DNA of 64,000 nt. Origin: Marinobacter sp. ANT_B65 (lineage in GTDB: Bacteria; Pseudomonadota; Gammaproteobacteria; Pseudomonadales; Oleiphilaceae). The position numbers were made by a program, and so were the translations under genes. Below, in pieces: positions 24,949 to 34,239 of the stretch. The notes under the pieces were generated by a model that saw only the letters and a list, made by a program, of their open reading frames with translations, had not been told where the DNA came from and made no database searches. How positions within the stretch are numbered: position 1 is the first letter of the stretch; every line of letters begins with the position of its first letter. The stretch covers positions 62,643 to 126,642 of the forward strand of contig NZ_NXGV01000001.1 of NCBI RefSeq assembly GCF_002407605.1, given 5' to 3'.

Positions 24949-26850
24949 ATGCCGGAGGCTCCTGAGTTCCGGGTACTTAGCGCCAGTGAAGCCTGTGAAG
25001 GCTACACCCAGCGCGCCAGTCTCGTTGCCTGTGAGGCAGGTCTGTTCTGGCTGCAGAGCGAACCTCATACAGGTACTAACCGGTTATGGCATCTTCCCCT
25101 TGGGAATAAAGGATCTGCCCGGCTGCATAATGCCTGTCTCAGTATTCGTAGCCGTGTGAATGGTTATGGTGGTGGCGCTATCGCAGCCTCATTAACGGGC
25201 ACGTTTGTAGTAAGCGACTGCCAGCGAATTCATTTTGTTCACCACGAAGGTGGTCTTAGCCGGGCACTGACAGACGATGAGGCCGCCTATGGCGGGCTTG
25301 TTGCCGACCCGCTGAGAGACCGGGTACTGGCCGTCAGGGAGACTGGTGACGCCGAAGGAAGTTCTGCTCAGGGCCGGCAGGAACTGGTTGCTGTCGGGTT
25401 AACGGGCGAGCCTGAGGTGTTGCACTGCGGTGAGGATTTTTATAGCGCACCCGCGCTATCCGCGGATGGTCGCCGTATAGCCTGGGTAAGCTGGCAACTG
25501 CCTGACATGCCCTGGTTGCGGACCCGCCTGTGGACGGCAGACATCGGTAGTGACGGAAAGCTGGTCGATTGCCGGGTCCGGGATGCACCCAAAGATGCCT
25601 CAGTGCAGCAGCCCGTTTTCGCCGGTCAGACACTTTGGGTGATGTCGGATCATGAAGGCTGGTGGCAGCCCTGGCAGGTTGATCATCAGGCGGTTTCGGG
25701 TAGCTGGCTGATTGGCAATCAGGTGCCTCCGCTGGATCATGCAAATGCTCCCTGGCAACTGGGAGAGTCATATCATTGCCCCTTACCTCACTCCCGGTGG
25801 GCTCGGGTGTGTTATCGCAATGGTTCCGGTGAGCTGTGGCTTTCAGAACCGGGTGCTGGTGGCGGTGTAAGGGTTGCCGGCAATTTCACTGATTTCCGCT
25901 CTTTGTGTGCCGCCGGTGGTTATCTCTATGTGATTGCCAGATCTCCTGTGCAACTGGATGCAGTGCTGGAGGTTGATCCTGACACTGGCCGTGTATGCGT
26001 TGTCGCCGGAGGCGAGGAAGCACTGCCGGGATATCAGGTTTCATTGCCCCGGGCGTTTCAGATCCCGGCGTACCACGGTGAATCCCAGCCCCCTGAGGGT
26101 TTCTACTATGCTCCGGTTGCCGATGCTGCGAAGGCGCCGCCCCTTATTCTTGTGGCGCATGGAGGTCCAACCTCTGCGGCTTACCCTGTTTTTAATCCGC
26201 AGGTCCAGTTCTGGTGCCAGCGAGGCTTTGCGGTAGCTGAAGTAAATTATCGTGGAAGCAGTGGCTTTGGCAGGGAGTTCAGGCTCTCGCTGGCAGGCCG
26301 GTGGGGCGAGGCTGATGTAACGGATATGGCGCAGGCTGCAGACTATCTGGTGGCGGCCGGCCTTGCTGATGATCGCCGGTTATTTATTCAGGGCCGCAGT
26401 TCCGGAGGCTATACTGCATTAATGGCTCTGGTCGGGAGTTGTCGCTACGCTGGTGGCGCCAGTTTGTATGGTGTTACCGACCCGCTGCAACTCCGGCGCA
26501 TGACCCACCGTTTTGAATCCGGGTATCTGGATTGGCTGCTCGGGGATCCTCAGCAGTACTTGCAGCGCTGGAACGCCCGCACCCCCAGGCTTCAGGCGAC
26601 AGCTATAAACACGCCTGTTATCTTTTTTCAGGGGGGCCAGGACAAGGTTGTTGTGCCCGAGCAGACCCGATGTATGGTCGGAGCTATGAAAAAGCTGGGG
26701 CAGCTATCCGAACTGCACTGGTTTGAAACCGAGGGGCACGGCTTTGTTCAGCAAATTAACCAGGTGAGAATGCTGGAAGCGAGTTATGGGTTTTACAGGA
26801 AGCACGGGCTAAAGCCTAAAGCCGGTGAACCTCCGGAAAACTTGAGTTAA
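24949..26850 (+). CDS. pqqH: S9-family prolyl-oligopeptidase-like peptidase, PqqH-like
   Basis: 633-residue cytoplasmic serine peptidase with no signal peptide. The N-terminal half is a beta-propeller (about 30-370) and the C-terminal half an alpha/beta-hydrolase. The nucleophile is Ser484 in GRSSGGY; other triad residues are the Asp of FQGGQDKVVVP and the His of TEGHGF. It lies 2 bp after pqqE. The corresponding gene in Pseudomonas (pqqH) is assigned to PQQ maturation, presumably trimming the crosslinked PqqA peptide. No PqqF/PqqG-type protease gene is present in the window, so this could be the processing peptidase. Confidence 0.85.
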   Translation: MPEAPEFRVLSASEACEGYTQRASLVACEAGLFWLQSEPHTGTNRLWHLPLGNKGSARLHNACLSIRSRVNGYGGGAIAASLTGTFVVSDCQRIHFVHHEGGLSRALTDDEAAYGGLVADPLRDRVLAVRETGDAEGSSAQGRQELVAVGLTGEPEVLHCGEDFYSAPALSADGRRIAWVSWQLPDMPWLRTRLWTADIGSDGKLVDCRVRDAPKDASVQQPVFAGQTLWVMSDHEGWWQPWQVDHQAVSGSWLIGNQVPPLDHANAPWQLGESYHCPLPHSRWARVCYRNGSGELWLSEPGAGGGVRVAGNFTDFRSLCAAGGYLYVIARSPVQLDAVLEVDPDTGRVCVVAGGEEALPGYQVSLPRAFQIPAYHGESQPPEGFYYAPVADAAKAPPLILVAHGGPTSAAYPVFNPQVQFWCQRGFAVAEVNYRGSSGFGREFRLSLAGRWGEADVTDMAQAADYLVAAGLADDRRLFIQGRSSGGYTALMALVGSCRYAGGASLYGVTDPLQLRRMTHRFESGYLDWLLGDPQQYLQRWNARTPRLQATAINTPVIFFQGGQDKVVVPEQTRCMVGAMKKLGQLSELHWFETEGHGFVQQINQVRMLEASYGFYRKHGLKPKAGEPPENLS

Positions 26851-26896
26851 ACTGTCGGGTATACCTATAAAAAAATGTAACGACGAGTGCATTCCC

Positions 26897-28060
26897 ATGA
26901 GTCATGACGTATCGGAACTGAGAAAGTTCGTTTCGCCGGAGATTGTGTTCGGTGCGGGGGCTCGAAAGTCTGTTGCCAACTTTGCAAGTAATCTTGGCGC
27001 AAAGCACGTTTTTCTGGTGTCTGATCCGGGTGTTGCAGCTGCAGGCTGGGTTGGTGAAATAGTTACCTTGCTAACAGACGCGGGCCTGCGTTCAACTGTT
27101 TTTACCGGTGTGTCTGCCAATCCTCGTGTGGATGAGGTGATGGCCGGAGCAGAGCTTTATAAAGCCTCGGAATGTGATGTCATCGTCTCCATCGGCGGCG
27201 GCAGCCCTATGGATTGCGCTAAAGGCGTCGGGATTATTGCCAGCAATGGCCGTCACATTCTTGATTTCGAAGGCGTCGACACCATTGCTAACCCACCGCC
27301 TCCCCTGATCTTCATTCCGACGACAGCGGGCACCTCGGCCGATGTGTCACAGTTCGCCATCATTTCCGACCAGAATCGACGGTTCAAGTTTTCCATAATA
27401 AGCAAAGCGGTGGTACCGGATGTTTCGCTGATTGATCCGGAAGTGACCGAAACAATGAGCCCGTTCCTTACGGCCTGTACGGGTGTAGATGCGCTGGTAC
27501 ATGCTATAGAGGCATTTGTTTCTACCGGCAGCGGGCCACTGACAGACTCCCATGCGCTTGAAGCCATACGGTTGATCAACCGTAATCTGGAACCGCTGGT
27601 TGATAATACAGCCGATCCGTTCCTGCGCGAGCAGATCATGCTGGCCTCCATGCAGGCGGGGCTTGCTTTCTCCAATGCCATACTCGGTGCCGTCCATGCT
27701 ATGTCCCATAGTCTTGGCGGCTTTCTGGACCTGCCCCATGGTTTGTGTAATGCGCTGCTTCTGGAACATGTGGTGGCCTACAATTTCCGTTCGGCAGAAG
27801 ACCGCTTTCGCCGTGTTGCCGAAGCTATGGATATAGACACACGGGGGATGGGCAAGCCTGAAATCCAGAAGCGTCTGATGAACCGCATCGTTCAGCTCAA
27901 ACGCCGAGTCGGTCTGGCAGACAGTCTGGCTAACCTCGGCGTCAGCGTATCTGATATTCCCTATCTCTCAGGGTTTGCGCTACAGGATCCCTGTATTCTG
28001 ACCAACCCCCGAAAATCATCACTAAGGGACGTTCAGGTTGTTTATGAAGAAGCCCTCTGA
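26897..28060 (+). CDS. ercA: Iron-containing alcohol dehydrogenase, ErcA-like
   Basis: 387-residue group III (iron-dependent) alcohol dehydrogenase. It has the NAD-binding IGGGSPMDCAKGVG, IPTTAGTSADVSQF, and the metal-binding run DALVHAIEAFV ... GAVHAMSHSLGGFLDLPHG, which supplies Asp and His ligands. It lies between the pqq operon and the ErcS-type kinase, which it overlaps by 17 bp. In Pseudomonas aeruginosa ErcA is needed for proper control of ethanol oxidation and is proposed to have a regulatory rather than a bulk catabolic role. The overlap with the kinase supports a sensing partnership. Confidence 0.88.
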   Translation: MSHDVSELRKFVSPEIVFGAGARKSVANFASNLGAKHVFLVSDPGVAAAGWVGEIVTLLTDAGLRSTVFTGVSANPRVDEVMAGAELYKASECDVIVSIGGGSPMDCAKGVGIIASNGRHILDFEGVDTIANPPPPLIFIPTTAGTSADVSQFAIISDQNRRFKFSIISKAVVPDVSLIDPEVTETMSPFLTACTGVDALVHAIEAFVSTGSGPLTDSHALEAIRLINRNLEPLVDNTADPFLREQIMLASMQAGLAFSNAILGAVHAMSHSLGGFLDLPHGLCNALLLEHVVAYNFRSAEDRFRRVAEAMDIDTRGMGKPEIQKRLMNRIVQLKRRVGLADSLANLGVSVSDIPYLSGFALQDPCILTNPRKSSLRDVQVVYEEAL

Positions 28061-29789
28061 TGAACAGGCCGACAGCTATGGAATCGGCGATCTGTTGGGT
28101 TTTGGCAGCCAGTCTGTCCGGAAAAACTATTACCCGGCACTTCAGGAGCGTATTGAAGAGCTTGAGCTTGAGCGTAACCGCTATAAGTGGCTGTTTGAAA
28201 ATGCGTTGCATGGCATTTTTCAGGGCAATTTAAGGGGTGGGTTTCTGGCGTGTAATCCCGCAATGGCGAAAATCTGCGGTTATTCGGGCCCGGAGGATCT
28301 GAAGACGCGGGTAATCCGGCTGCGGGAACAGCTCTTTTGCAGTTCCAGTGAGTTCGATAGCCTGCGTCAGGAATTGCTTGATAACGGCAGCCTCAGTGCT
28401 CGTGAAATCCGGCTGCGGCGGGCAGACGGAGCTCCGGTTCATGTTGCTATAACGTTGTTGCGCCGCCCGGATCTGGGGCCTGAAGTGGTGGAAGCTTTTG
28501 TGGCTGACATTACTGAGAGGGTGCAGTCCCGGGAAAAACTGATGCAGATGAATGCCGATCTTGAGCGCAGGGTTGAAGATCGCACAACAGCACTGCAGGA
28601 TGCCAATGTTGGTCTGCGTTACCAGATCGAAGAACGCGAGAAAGTGAAGCGCGAGCTGGTGGTTGCGGTGAAGGCCGCACGGGATGCGAACCGCAGCAAA
28701 GACAAGTATCTGGCTGCCGCCAGCCACGACCTTCTGCAGCCACTGAATGCAGCCCGGCTCATGGTTTCGGCGCTTCAGGAGAGTGTGCTTCCGGCTGAAG
28801 AGAGCCGGATGGTTCAGCAGGTACATCGTGCGCTTGAGGGCGCGGAAGACTTGCTGGCGGATCTGCTGGACATCTCGAAGCTTGACCAGAAAGCCATGCT
28901 GCCAGATCTGGCAATGACGGATGTGGCGGCACTGGTTAAAGGGCTTGGTGAGGAATTCGATGCTGTTGCTGCGAATGCCGGGCTTCATTTTCGTGTTCGA
29001 ACAATACCTGCAGTGGTTAAAACCGACCAGCGCATGCTCACGCGCATTCTCAGAAACCTGCTGAGCAACGCCTTCCGCTACACCTCCCACGGCCGTATCC
29101 TGCTGGCCTTGCGTGCCCGGGAAAATGCCCTGCGTATTGAGGTTTGGGATACCGGTCCGGGTATCGAGAAAAGTAAGTTGCGGGAGATTTTTACCGAGTT
29201 TCATCAGCTTTTACCCCAGGGTTCCGGTGGCCGTCAGGGTGCCGGGCTTGGTCTTGCTATTGTTGAACGTATGGTTCGGGTACTGGAGTGCCAGATAGAT
29301 GTTGTTTCCCGTCCTGGTCGAGGGTCGCGGTTTGCAGTGACGCTGCCGATGGAAGCGACGGATAGACAGCACGCTGTCGTGCCTGGAACTGGATCTGCAC
29401 AAACCTTTTCTCATGGGTTTTCAGGCGCGAATATACTGGTAATCGATAATGACCTGGCGGTTCTCGAGAGCATGAAACTTCTGCTTGAGCGCTGGGATTG
29501 CACAGTTGAAACGGCACCGGGTGAAGCGGCTGCTCTTGCGTATCTGGAGCGAGCTGTCAGGCCGCCGGCGGCTGTTCTGGCAGACTACCATCTCGACAAT
29601 GGGCAGACAGGTCCTGATGCCATTCATGCCATCCGGCAAAGACTGGGGCAAAAGGTGCCCGCAGCCCTGATTACCGCAGATCACAGCGCTGAGATGCGTA
29701 AAAAAATGCGGGCGCAGCACCTTCCTGTTCTTAACAAGCCGGTGAAGCCCAATCGCCTGCGTGCCCTGTTAACCAGCCTTTTGTCCTGA
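28044..29789 (+). CDS. ercS: PAS hybrid sensor histidine kinase, ErcS-like
   Basis: 582-residue cytoplasmic hybrid kinase. One PAS domain lies at about 45-155 (YKWLFENALHGIFQGN), then a coiled coil, HisKA with SHDLLQPLNAARLMVSAL (His228), HATPase (ILRNLLSNAFRY, DTGPGIEKSK, GAGLGLAIVERM) and a receiver (ILVIDNDLAVLESM; phospho-acceptor Asp in LADYHLDN). It is a paralogue of the kinase at 1972-4248, nearly identical in its catalytic signature blocks but with one PAS domain fewer. The ATG at 28044 follows AGG by six bases and lies inside ercA. Both kinases probably signal to the ErbR-like regulator. Confidence 0.86.
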   Translation: MKKPSDEQADSYGIGDLLGFGSQSVRKNYYPALQERIEELELERNRYKWLFENALHGIFQGNLRGGFLACNPAMAKICGYSGPEDLKTRVIRLREQLFCSSSEFDSLRQELLDNGSLSAREIRLRRADGAPVHVAITLLRRPDLGPEVVEAFVADITERVQSREKLMQMNADLERRVEDRTTALQDANVGLRYQIEEREKVKRELVVAVKAARDANRSKDKYLAAASHDLLQPLNAARLMVSALQESVLPAEESRMVQQVHRALEGAEDLLADLLDISKLDQKAMLPDLAMTDVAALVKGLGEEFDAVAANAGLHFRVRTIPAVVKTDQRMLTRILRNLLSNAFRYTSHGRILLALRARENALRIEVWDTGPGIEKSKLREIFTEFHQLLPQGSGGRQGAGLGLAIVERMVRVLECQIDVVSRPGRGSRFAVTLPMEATDRQHAVVPGTGSAQTFSHGFSGANILVIDNDLAVLESMKLLLERWDCTVETAPGEAAALAYLERAVRPPAAVLADYHLDNGQTGPDAIHAIRQRLGQKVPAALITADHSAEMRKKMRAQHLPVLNKPVKPNRLRALLTSLLS

Positions 29790-29961
29790 GATTTTCCAGG
29801 CACTAACCCCTGCAAGTACAGGGCCGCTGGTAGCATGCTGTGGGGCGCTGACCTGCTTATTCTGCTTGTGTGTCATGAACGCCAGTGCTTCGAAGGGCTA
29901 CACTGGTTACCAACAGGGAAATATTCCGTTGCGTAATCGTGCACACCTTTATGGAGGAATC

Positions 29962-31338
29962 ATGAACGACTTCAGAACAGAAACCGATAGCCTGGGCGAG
30001 GTTCGTGTGCCCGCCGGAGCACTCTGGGGCGCTCAGACCCAGCGCGCTGTCGATAACTTTCCGGTCAGTGGTTTGCCCATGCCGCCTGCCTTTATCTCGG
30101 CGGTGGCTCTTGTAAAGCAGGCGGCGGCAGAAGCTAATGCCAGCCTGGGGCTTCTCGATAACCGGAGTTGTGAGGCGATCATGGACGCCTGTCGGGAGCT
30201 GATTCGTGGAGAATATGCCGATCAGTTCCCGGTAGATCGTTACCAGACAGGTTCGGGAACCAGCACCAACATGAACGTGAACGAAGTGGTTGCTGCCATT
30301 GCTGCACGAAAGGGCGTAGAGGTTCATCCTAACGACCATGTGAATATGAGCCAGAGTTCCAACGATGTCATTCCAACGGCCATTCACGTAAGTTCCGTGA
30401 TCGGAGTGAGGGAGCGGCTTATTCCTGCGTTAACCCATTTGCGCGGGGTGATTTATGAGCGCGAAGCGATTTTTTCCGGGCAGGTCAAAACTGGCCGGAC
30501 CCATCTTATGGATGCCATGCCGATTACCCTTGGTCAGGAACTGCGCACATGGCGGGAGCAGATACTGGCCGCAGAAAAGAGGCTTGATGCTGCGGCGGAT
30601 GAACTGCTTGCGCTGCCTCAGGGCGGAACAGCGGTAGGTACAGGGGTAAACGCACTACCTGAGTTCTCTGGCCAGTTTGCAAAATTCCTCAAGTCCAATA
30701 CTGGGCACCCGTTTCGTTCTATGGAGCACAAATTTACAGGGCAGAGCGCGGTAGATGCTCCGGTTGCACTCTCCTCTCAATTACGTGGGCTGGGTATTGT
30801 GCTCACGAAAATCGCCAATGATCTGCGGTGGATGAACAGTGGCCCTATTCATGGACTTGCGGAGATCAGTCTGCCGGCACTGCAGCCGGGCAGCAGTATT
30901 ATGCCGGGCAAGGTTAACCCGGTTATTCCTGAGTCTGTAGCCATGGTGGGAGCGCAGGTAATGGGCCTGGACGGTGCCAATGCTATCGCGGGACAATCCG
31001 GCAATTTCCAGCTTAACGTAATGCTGCCGCTTATTGGTGCCAACCTGCTGGATATGATCGGGCTGCTTGGTAACGTAACCGGCATGCTGGCAGACAAAGC
31101 CATCCGGGACTTTACTGTAAATACTGACACACTGAACTCCAGCGTTGGACGCAACCCGGTGTTGGTGACCGCACTGAACCCCGAGATCGGTTACAGCCTG
31201 GCTTCAGATATTGCCAAAGAAGCGTATAAAACTGGCCGGCCTGTCATTGATGTTGCCGAGGAAAGAAGCGGCTTGCCCCGTGACCGGCTGGAACAGTTGA
31301 TGGACCCGCTGAAGCTGACTCGGGGTGGAAACGAGTAG
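29962..31338 (+). CDS. fumC: Class II fumarate hydratase
   Basis: 458-residue fumarase C, interconverting fumarate and malate in the TCA cycle. Diagnostic segments are TGSGTSTNMNVNEV, the active-site SSNDVIPTAIH, the His region KTGRTHLMDAMPITLGQE, and the superfamily signature GSSIMPGKVNP. The chosen ATG at 29962 has GGAGG five bases upstream and gives the usual N-terminus (RTETDSLGEVRVP); the reading frame is open about 96 bp further upstream without support. Class II enzymes have no iron-sulfur cluster and stay active under oxidative stress. Confidence 0.93.
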   Translation: MNDFRTETDSLGEVRVPAGALWGAQTQRAVDNFPVSGLPMPPAFISAVALVKQAAAEANASLGLLDNRSCEAIMDACRELIRGEYADQFPVDRYQTGSGTSTNMNVNEVVAAIAARKGVEVHPNDHVNMSQSSNDVIPTAIHVSSVIGVRERLIPALTHLRGVIYEREAIFSGQVKTGRTHLMDAMPITLGQELRTWREQILAAEKRLDAAADELLALPQGGTAVGTGVNALPEFSGQFAKFLKSNTGHPFRSMEHKFTGQSAVDAPVALSSQLRGLGIVLTKIANDLRWMNSGPIHGLAEISLPALQPGSSIMPGKVNPVIPESVAMVGAQVMGLDGANAIAGQSGNFQLNVMLPLIGANLLDMIGLLGNVTGMLADKAIRDFTVNTDTLNSSVGRNPVLVTALNPEIGYSLASDIAKEAYKTGRPVIDVAEERSGLPRDRLEQLMDPLKLTRGGNE

Positions 31339-31364
31339 CATAGGCCAATCGGGAGTGCCGGCGA

Positions 31365-31847
31365 TTGCTGATATCCCTGGAGTTGTTTGTGATGCTGGTG
31401 CTGGCTAACGGCGCGCCAGTGGTTGCTGCAAAGTTGTCAGGGCACCGCTGGTCAGCGCCGGTAGATGCCGGCCTGAACTGGTTTGACGGTCGCCCCTTGC
31501 TGGGAAAAAGCAAGACCTGGCGGGGGATTGCCTCCGGCGCCCTTTGCTGTGTGCTGTTTGCCTGGGTTACAGGGCTGGGTTTCGTATTCGGGCTGCTGTT
31601 CGGTTTGCTGGCTCTTGTCGGTGATTTGCTCAGCAGTTTTATCAAGCGTCGGCTCGGGCTTAAATCCAGTGCGCGCATGCCCGGGCTGGATCAGGTGCCG
31701 GAGGCGGCTTTTCCGGTATTGCTTGCTTTGGGGTGGGGGCTGACTGAAGTCTGGACTGCTGTGTTTATCGTGGTGTTTTTTACGCTATCAAATATGTGGA
31801 TATCACCGCTACTCTATCGCCTGGGCATCCGGCGCCATCCTCACTGA
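31365..31847 (+). CDS. CarS/DUF46-family membrane protein (CDP-archaeol-synthase-like)
   Basis: 160-residue membrane protein with about four hydrophobic segments. It carries two blocks typical of the CDP-archaeol synthase family and its CDP-diacylglycerol synthase relatives: GKSKTWRG (about residue 46) and GDLLSSFIKRRLG...LDQVPE (about 86-110). The start is probably UUG at 31365, nine bases after GGGAG. Family members in archaea transfer CTP to unsaturated archaeol. In bacteria the substrate is unknown; a lipid-alcohol or phosphatidate cytidylyltransferase is possible. It lies 26 bp after fumC and converges on the metallophosphoesterase gene with a 7-bp overlap. Confidence 0.75.
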   Translation: MLISLELFVMLVLANGAPVVAAKLSGHRWSAPVDAGLNWFDGRPLLGKSKTWRGIASGALCCVLFAWVTGLGFVFGLLFGLLALVGDLLSSFIKRRLGLKSSARMPGLDQVPEAAFPVLLALGWGLTEVWTAVFIVVFFTLSNMWISPLLYRLGIRRHPH

Positions 31848-32818
31848 GACGGGCCGCGGGTCAGGGTATGAATGGTTACTTCCGGCGGGCAATTAAGACG
31901 AACATTAACAACCGACGTACCCGCTCCGGGCGAGGTATACCCCTGCATTCCGTTTGCTTGCCAGTAGCCCCGGCCCAGATGGCGCGGGCAGTCTGCGTCC
32001 AGTGTTAACGGAATTCCTCCAGGCAGGCAGATCTGGCCCCCGTGGGTATGGCCACACAGGAACATATCGTAGCCGGCGTGGGAGGCTTCCCTCCAGATCT
32101 CAGGCGTATGGCTGAGAAGAAGGCTGATGCCACCGGGGGGAATGTCATCGCCGGCCCGTTGCAGGTTGTGAACCTTGTAAAAATGCGGGTCATCTACTCC
32201 AGCGAGGTACAGGCGCTCGCCATTCCGTTCTATCGGAACCATCTCGTTCATCAGCAGGGAGAACCCCATATCTTCCAGGGCGGGCACCATACGTACACTG
32301 TCGTGGTTGCCGAGAACTGCGTAGGCTGGCCCCTGAATCGCTTTGCGTAGCCGCGCCATGCCTCCAAGGGCCGCTTCAACCGGCCCCCAGGTCTGTTTGC
32401 GATAGTCACCTGTAAGTACGCACAGGTCGTAATTCAGCGGGGATATCTGCTGTATAACTGCCTCAAGATTGGCTTCATCCATATCTACGTGAAGATCCGT
32501 CAGGTGCAGGATGCGAAAGCCTTCGAATGATGCAGGCAGATCCGGTAAGTGAAAGCTGTTGTAAGCTGTTTTCAGGCGCCGGCTATTGGCTTGCCCGCGC
32601 CCGAGCAGCCCTGAAATTCTCAGGCAGAAGCGAATAAAGGCTGGTGCGGATGTCAGGTTTTCGAGATGAAAAGATGTGTGGTCACGGCCGAATACACGGG
32701 CTTCGGCCTCACGCTCAATGCCCAGACGCTGGCGGGCATGAACAGGTCCGAGTCTCAGGCTCAGACGGTACTCCAGAAGTTCATCCTGATGTTCCTGTGT
32801 TCGGGCCCGTGAGGTCAT
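31841..32818 (-). CDS. Calcineurin-like metallophosphoesterase
   Basis: 325-residue protein. Residues 1-100 are an Arg-rich, poorly conserved N-terminus. Metallophosphoesterase motifs follow: LHLTDLHVD (Asp, His), LTGDY, VLGNHDS, LLLSHTPE and CGHTHGGQICLPGG, the full set of dimetal ligands. The CGHTHGGQ ending and overall layout resemble YkuE/UDP-diacylglucosamine-hydrolase-like enzymes, but the N-terminus is cytoplasmic-looking rather than a signal peptide. The substrate is unknown. It converges with the CarS-like gene. Confidence 0.85.
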   Translation of the reverse strand: MTSRARTQEHQDELLEYRLSLRLGPVHARQRLGIEREAEARVFGRDHTSFHLENLTSAPAFIRFCLRISGLLGRGQANSRRLKTAYNSFHLPDLPASFEGFRILHLTDLHVDMDEANLEAVIQQISPLNYDLCVLTGDYRKQTWGPVEAALGGMARLRKAIQGPAYAVLGNHDSVRMVPALEDMGFSLLMNEMVPIERNGERLYLAGVDDPHFYKVHNLQRAGDDIPPGGISLLLSHTPEIWREASHAGYDMFLCGHTHGGQICLPGGIPLTLDADCPRHLGRGYWQANGMQGYTSPGAGTSVVNVRLNCPPEVTIHTLTRGPSQ

Positions 32819-33036
32819 CTGTTGTCCTTTGGTTTCAGGCAGGCTCAGTGTATTGTTTCGCCAAGCCTGTCCTCACATTACGATAGGCCGCAGAAGCGAT
32901 GCAACCTGATTGGCATTTGTTCGTATCTCTCCGTGAGCGCCATTCTTTCCGGTTTGTCGCAGCTGGTTGGAAATATGCTGGTTTTGCGGCCACAATCTGT
33001 AGTCTGTCGATATTCATATTCGTAGAAGAGGTCATT

Positions 33037-33687
33037 ATGACATCATCATGCAGCATCCCGGGCCTGAAAGTACCCCGCAGCCGCTTTCCTGAGCCAGAGC
33101 AGGATCTGCCCGCCGAAGAGGGGGAACAGAGACTGGTTCTTGCTGGCGGCTGCTTCTGGTGTGTGGAGGCAGTGCTTCTGGCGCTGGATGGTGTAAACCG
33201 TGTGGAGTCAGGGTATGCGGGCGGATCTCCGGAGACCGCTAACTACGAAGCTGTGTGCACAGGCACAACCGGGCACGCGGAAGTGGTGGGGGTTTACTAC
33301 GACCCCGCGCAAATCAGTTTTGGGGAATTGCTGCGGGTATTTTTCTCAGTGGCTCACGATCCGACTCAGCTGAACCGTCAGGGTAATGACCGGGGCACTC
33401 AATACCGGTCTGCTGTTTTTTACGAAACCCCCGGGCAGAAGCAGGTTACGGAGGCATACATTCGCCAACTGGATAAGGCTGGAGTCTACCCGGAGCCTAT
33501 AGTAACCACACTGGAACCGCTGGATGTATTTTACCGGGCCGAGGAGCACCACCAGAACTTTGCGGCGCGTAATCCGTATCAGCCATACATAATGGCGGTG
33601 GCCGCTCCGAAAATGGAAAAGCTGATTGACGGTTTTAGTGACCGGCTGAAGCCTGAGTACTCCGGCCCCGACGACAATCTTGCCTGA
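33037..33687 (+). CDS. msrA: Peptide methionine sulfoxide reductase A
   Basis: 216-residue MsrA reducing the S-form of methionine sulfoxide. The active site [10 protein letters not shown] holds the catalytic Cys; other family blocks are [47 protein letters not shown] and the acidic [15 protein letters not shown] 33037 follows GAGG, so the 46 residues that could be read upstream are probably not translated. The msrB start lies 13 bp downstream of the stop; the two enzymes cover both sulfoxide stereoisomers. Confidence 0.93.
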   Translation: MTSSCSIPGLKVPRSRFPEPEQDLPAEEGEQRLVLAGGCFWCVEAVLLALDGVNRVESGYAGGSPETANYEAVCTGTTGHAEVVGVYYDPAQISFGELLRVFFSVAHDPTQLNRQGNDRGTQYRSAVFYETPGQKQVTEAYIRQLDKAGVYPEPIVTTLEPLDVFYRAEEHHQNFAARNPYQPYIMAVAAPKMEKLIDGFSDRLKPEYSGPDDNLA

Positions 33688-33700
33688 GGAGATAGCAAAA

Positions 33701-34126
33701 ATGGGTAGTTCCGCTGCAGGTTATGACCTGACACCTCTGACAGAGGCACAAGTTCAAGAGAAGGCTGCCGGGCTGACACCGGAAGAGCGTCAGGTATTGC
33801 TGGATCACGGTACAGAGCATCCTTTCTGTGGAACTTTGCTGGATAACAAGCTGGATGGTGTTTATCACTGCCGGCTCTGTGATCTGCCTCTGTTCAGTTC
33901 CAGTTCCAAATTTGACTCCGGAACAGGCTGGCCAAGTTTTTTTCAGCCCTTTGATCCCGAGCATATTCGCTATATTGATGACACCAGCCTGGGCATGACC
34001 CGTACTGAGGTCAGGTGTCAACGTTGTGATAGCCACCTGGGGCACGTATTCCCGGATGGTCCACCACCAACAGGGCGACGTTACTGCCTGAATTCTGTTG
34101 CGCTGGTGTTTCGCGAAAAAGACTGA
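33701..34126 (+). CDS. msrB: Peptide methionine sulfoxide reductase B
   Basis: 141-residue MsrB reducing the R-form of methionine sulfoxide. The structural zinc cysteines are in [11 protein letters not shown] and [13 protein letters not shown]; the catalytic Cys is in RYCLNSVAL near the C-terminus. [11 protein letters not shown] is diagnostic. ATG 33701 has GAGGAG upstream. It is probably co-transcribed with msrA. No signal peptide is present, so repair is cytoplasmic. Confidence 0.95.
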   Translation: MGSSAAGYDLTPLTEAQVQEKAAGLTPEERQVLLDHGTEHPFCGTLLDNKLDGVYHCRLCDLPLFSSSSKFDSGTGWPSFFQPFDPEHIRYIDDTSLGMTRTEVRCQRCDSHLGHVFPDGPPPTGRRYCLNSVALVFREKD

Positions 34127-34239
34127 ATCCTTATTGGATTTGAGGTTAAGCGGTGCCTTAAGAATCAGCAATTCTTTCGGGGCGTATGAATAAGCGCCCC
34201 GGGAGAATTGTCGGCGAACCTGAGTGGCAGGCTCTGTTG

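Noticed and set aside
28230..29204. 324-codon open frame on the minus strand inside ercS
   Set aside because: Antisense to a kinase with intact motifs; the translation is low-complexity and Gln/His-rich, with no family signature.
34178..34201. GGGGCG/CGCCCC hairpin between msrB and the antiporter gene
   Set aside because: Loop of ten bases and no T run on either strand, so it is not convincing as a terminator.
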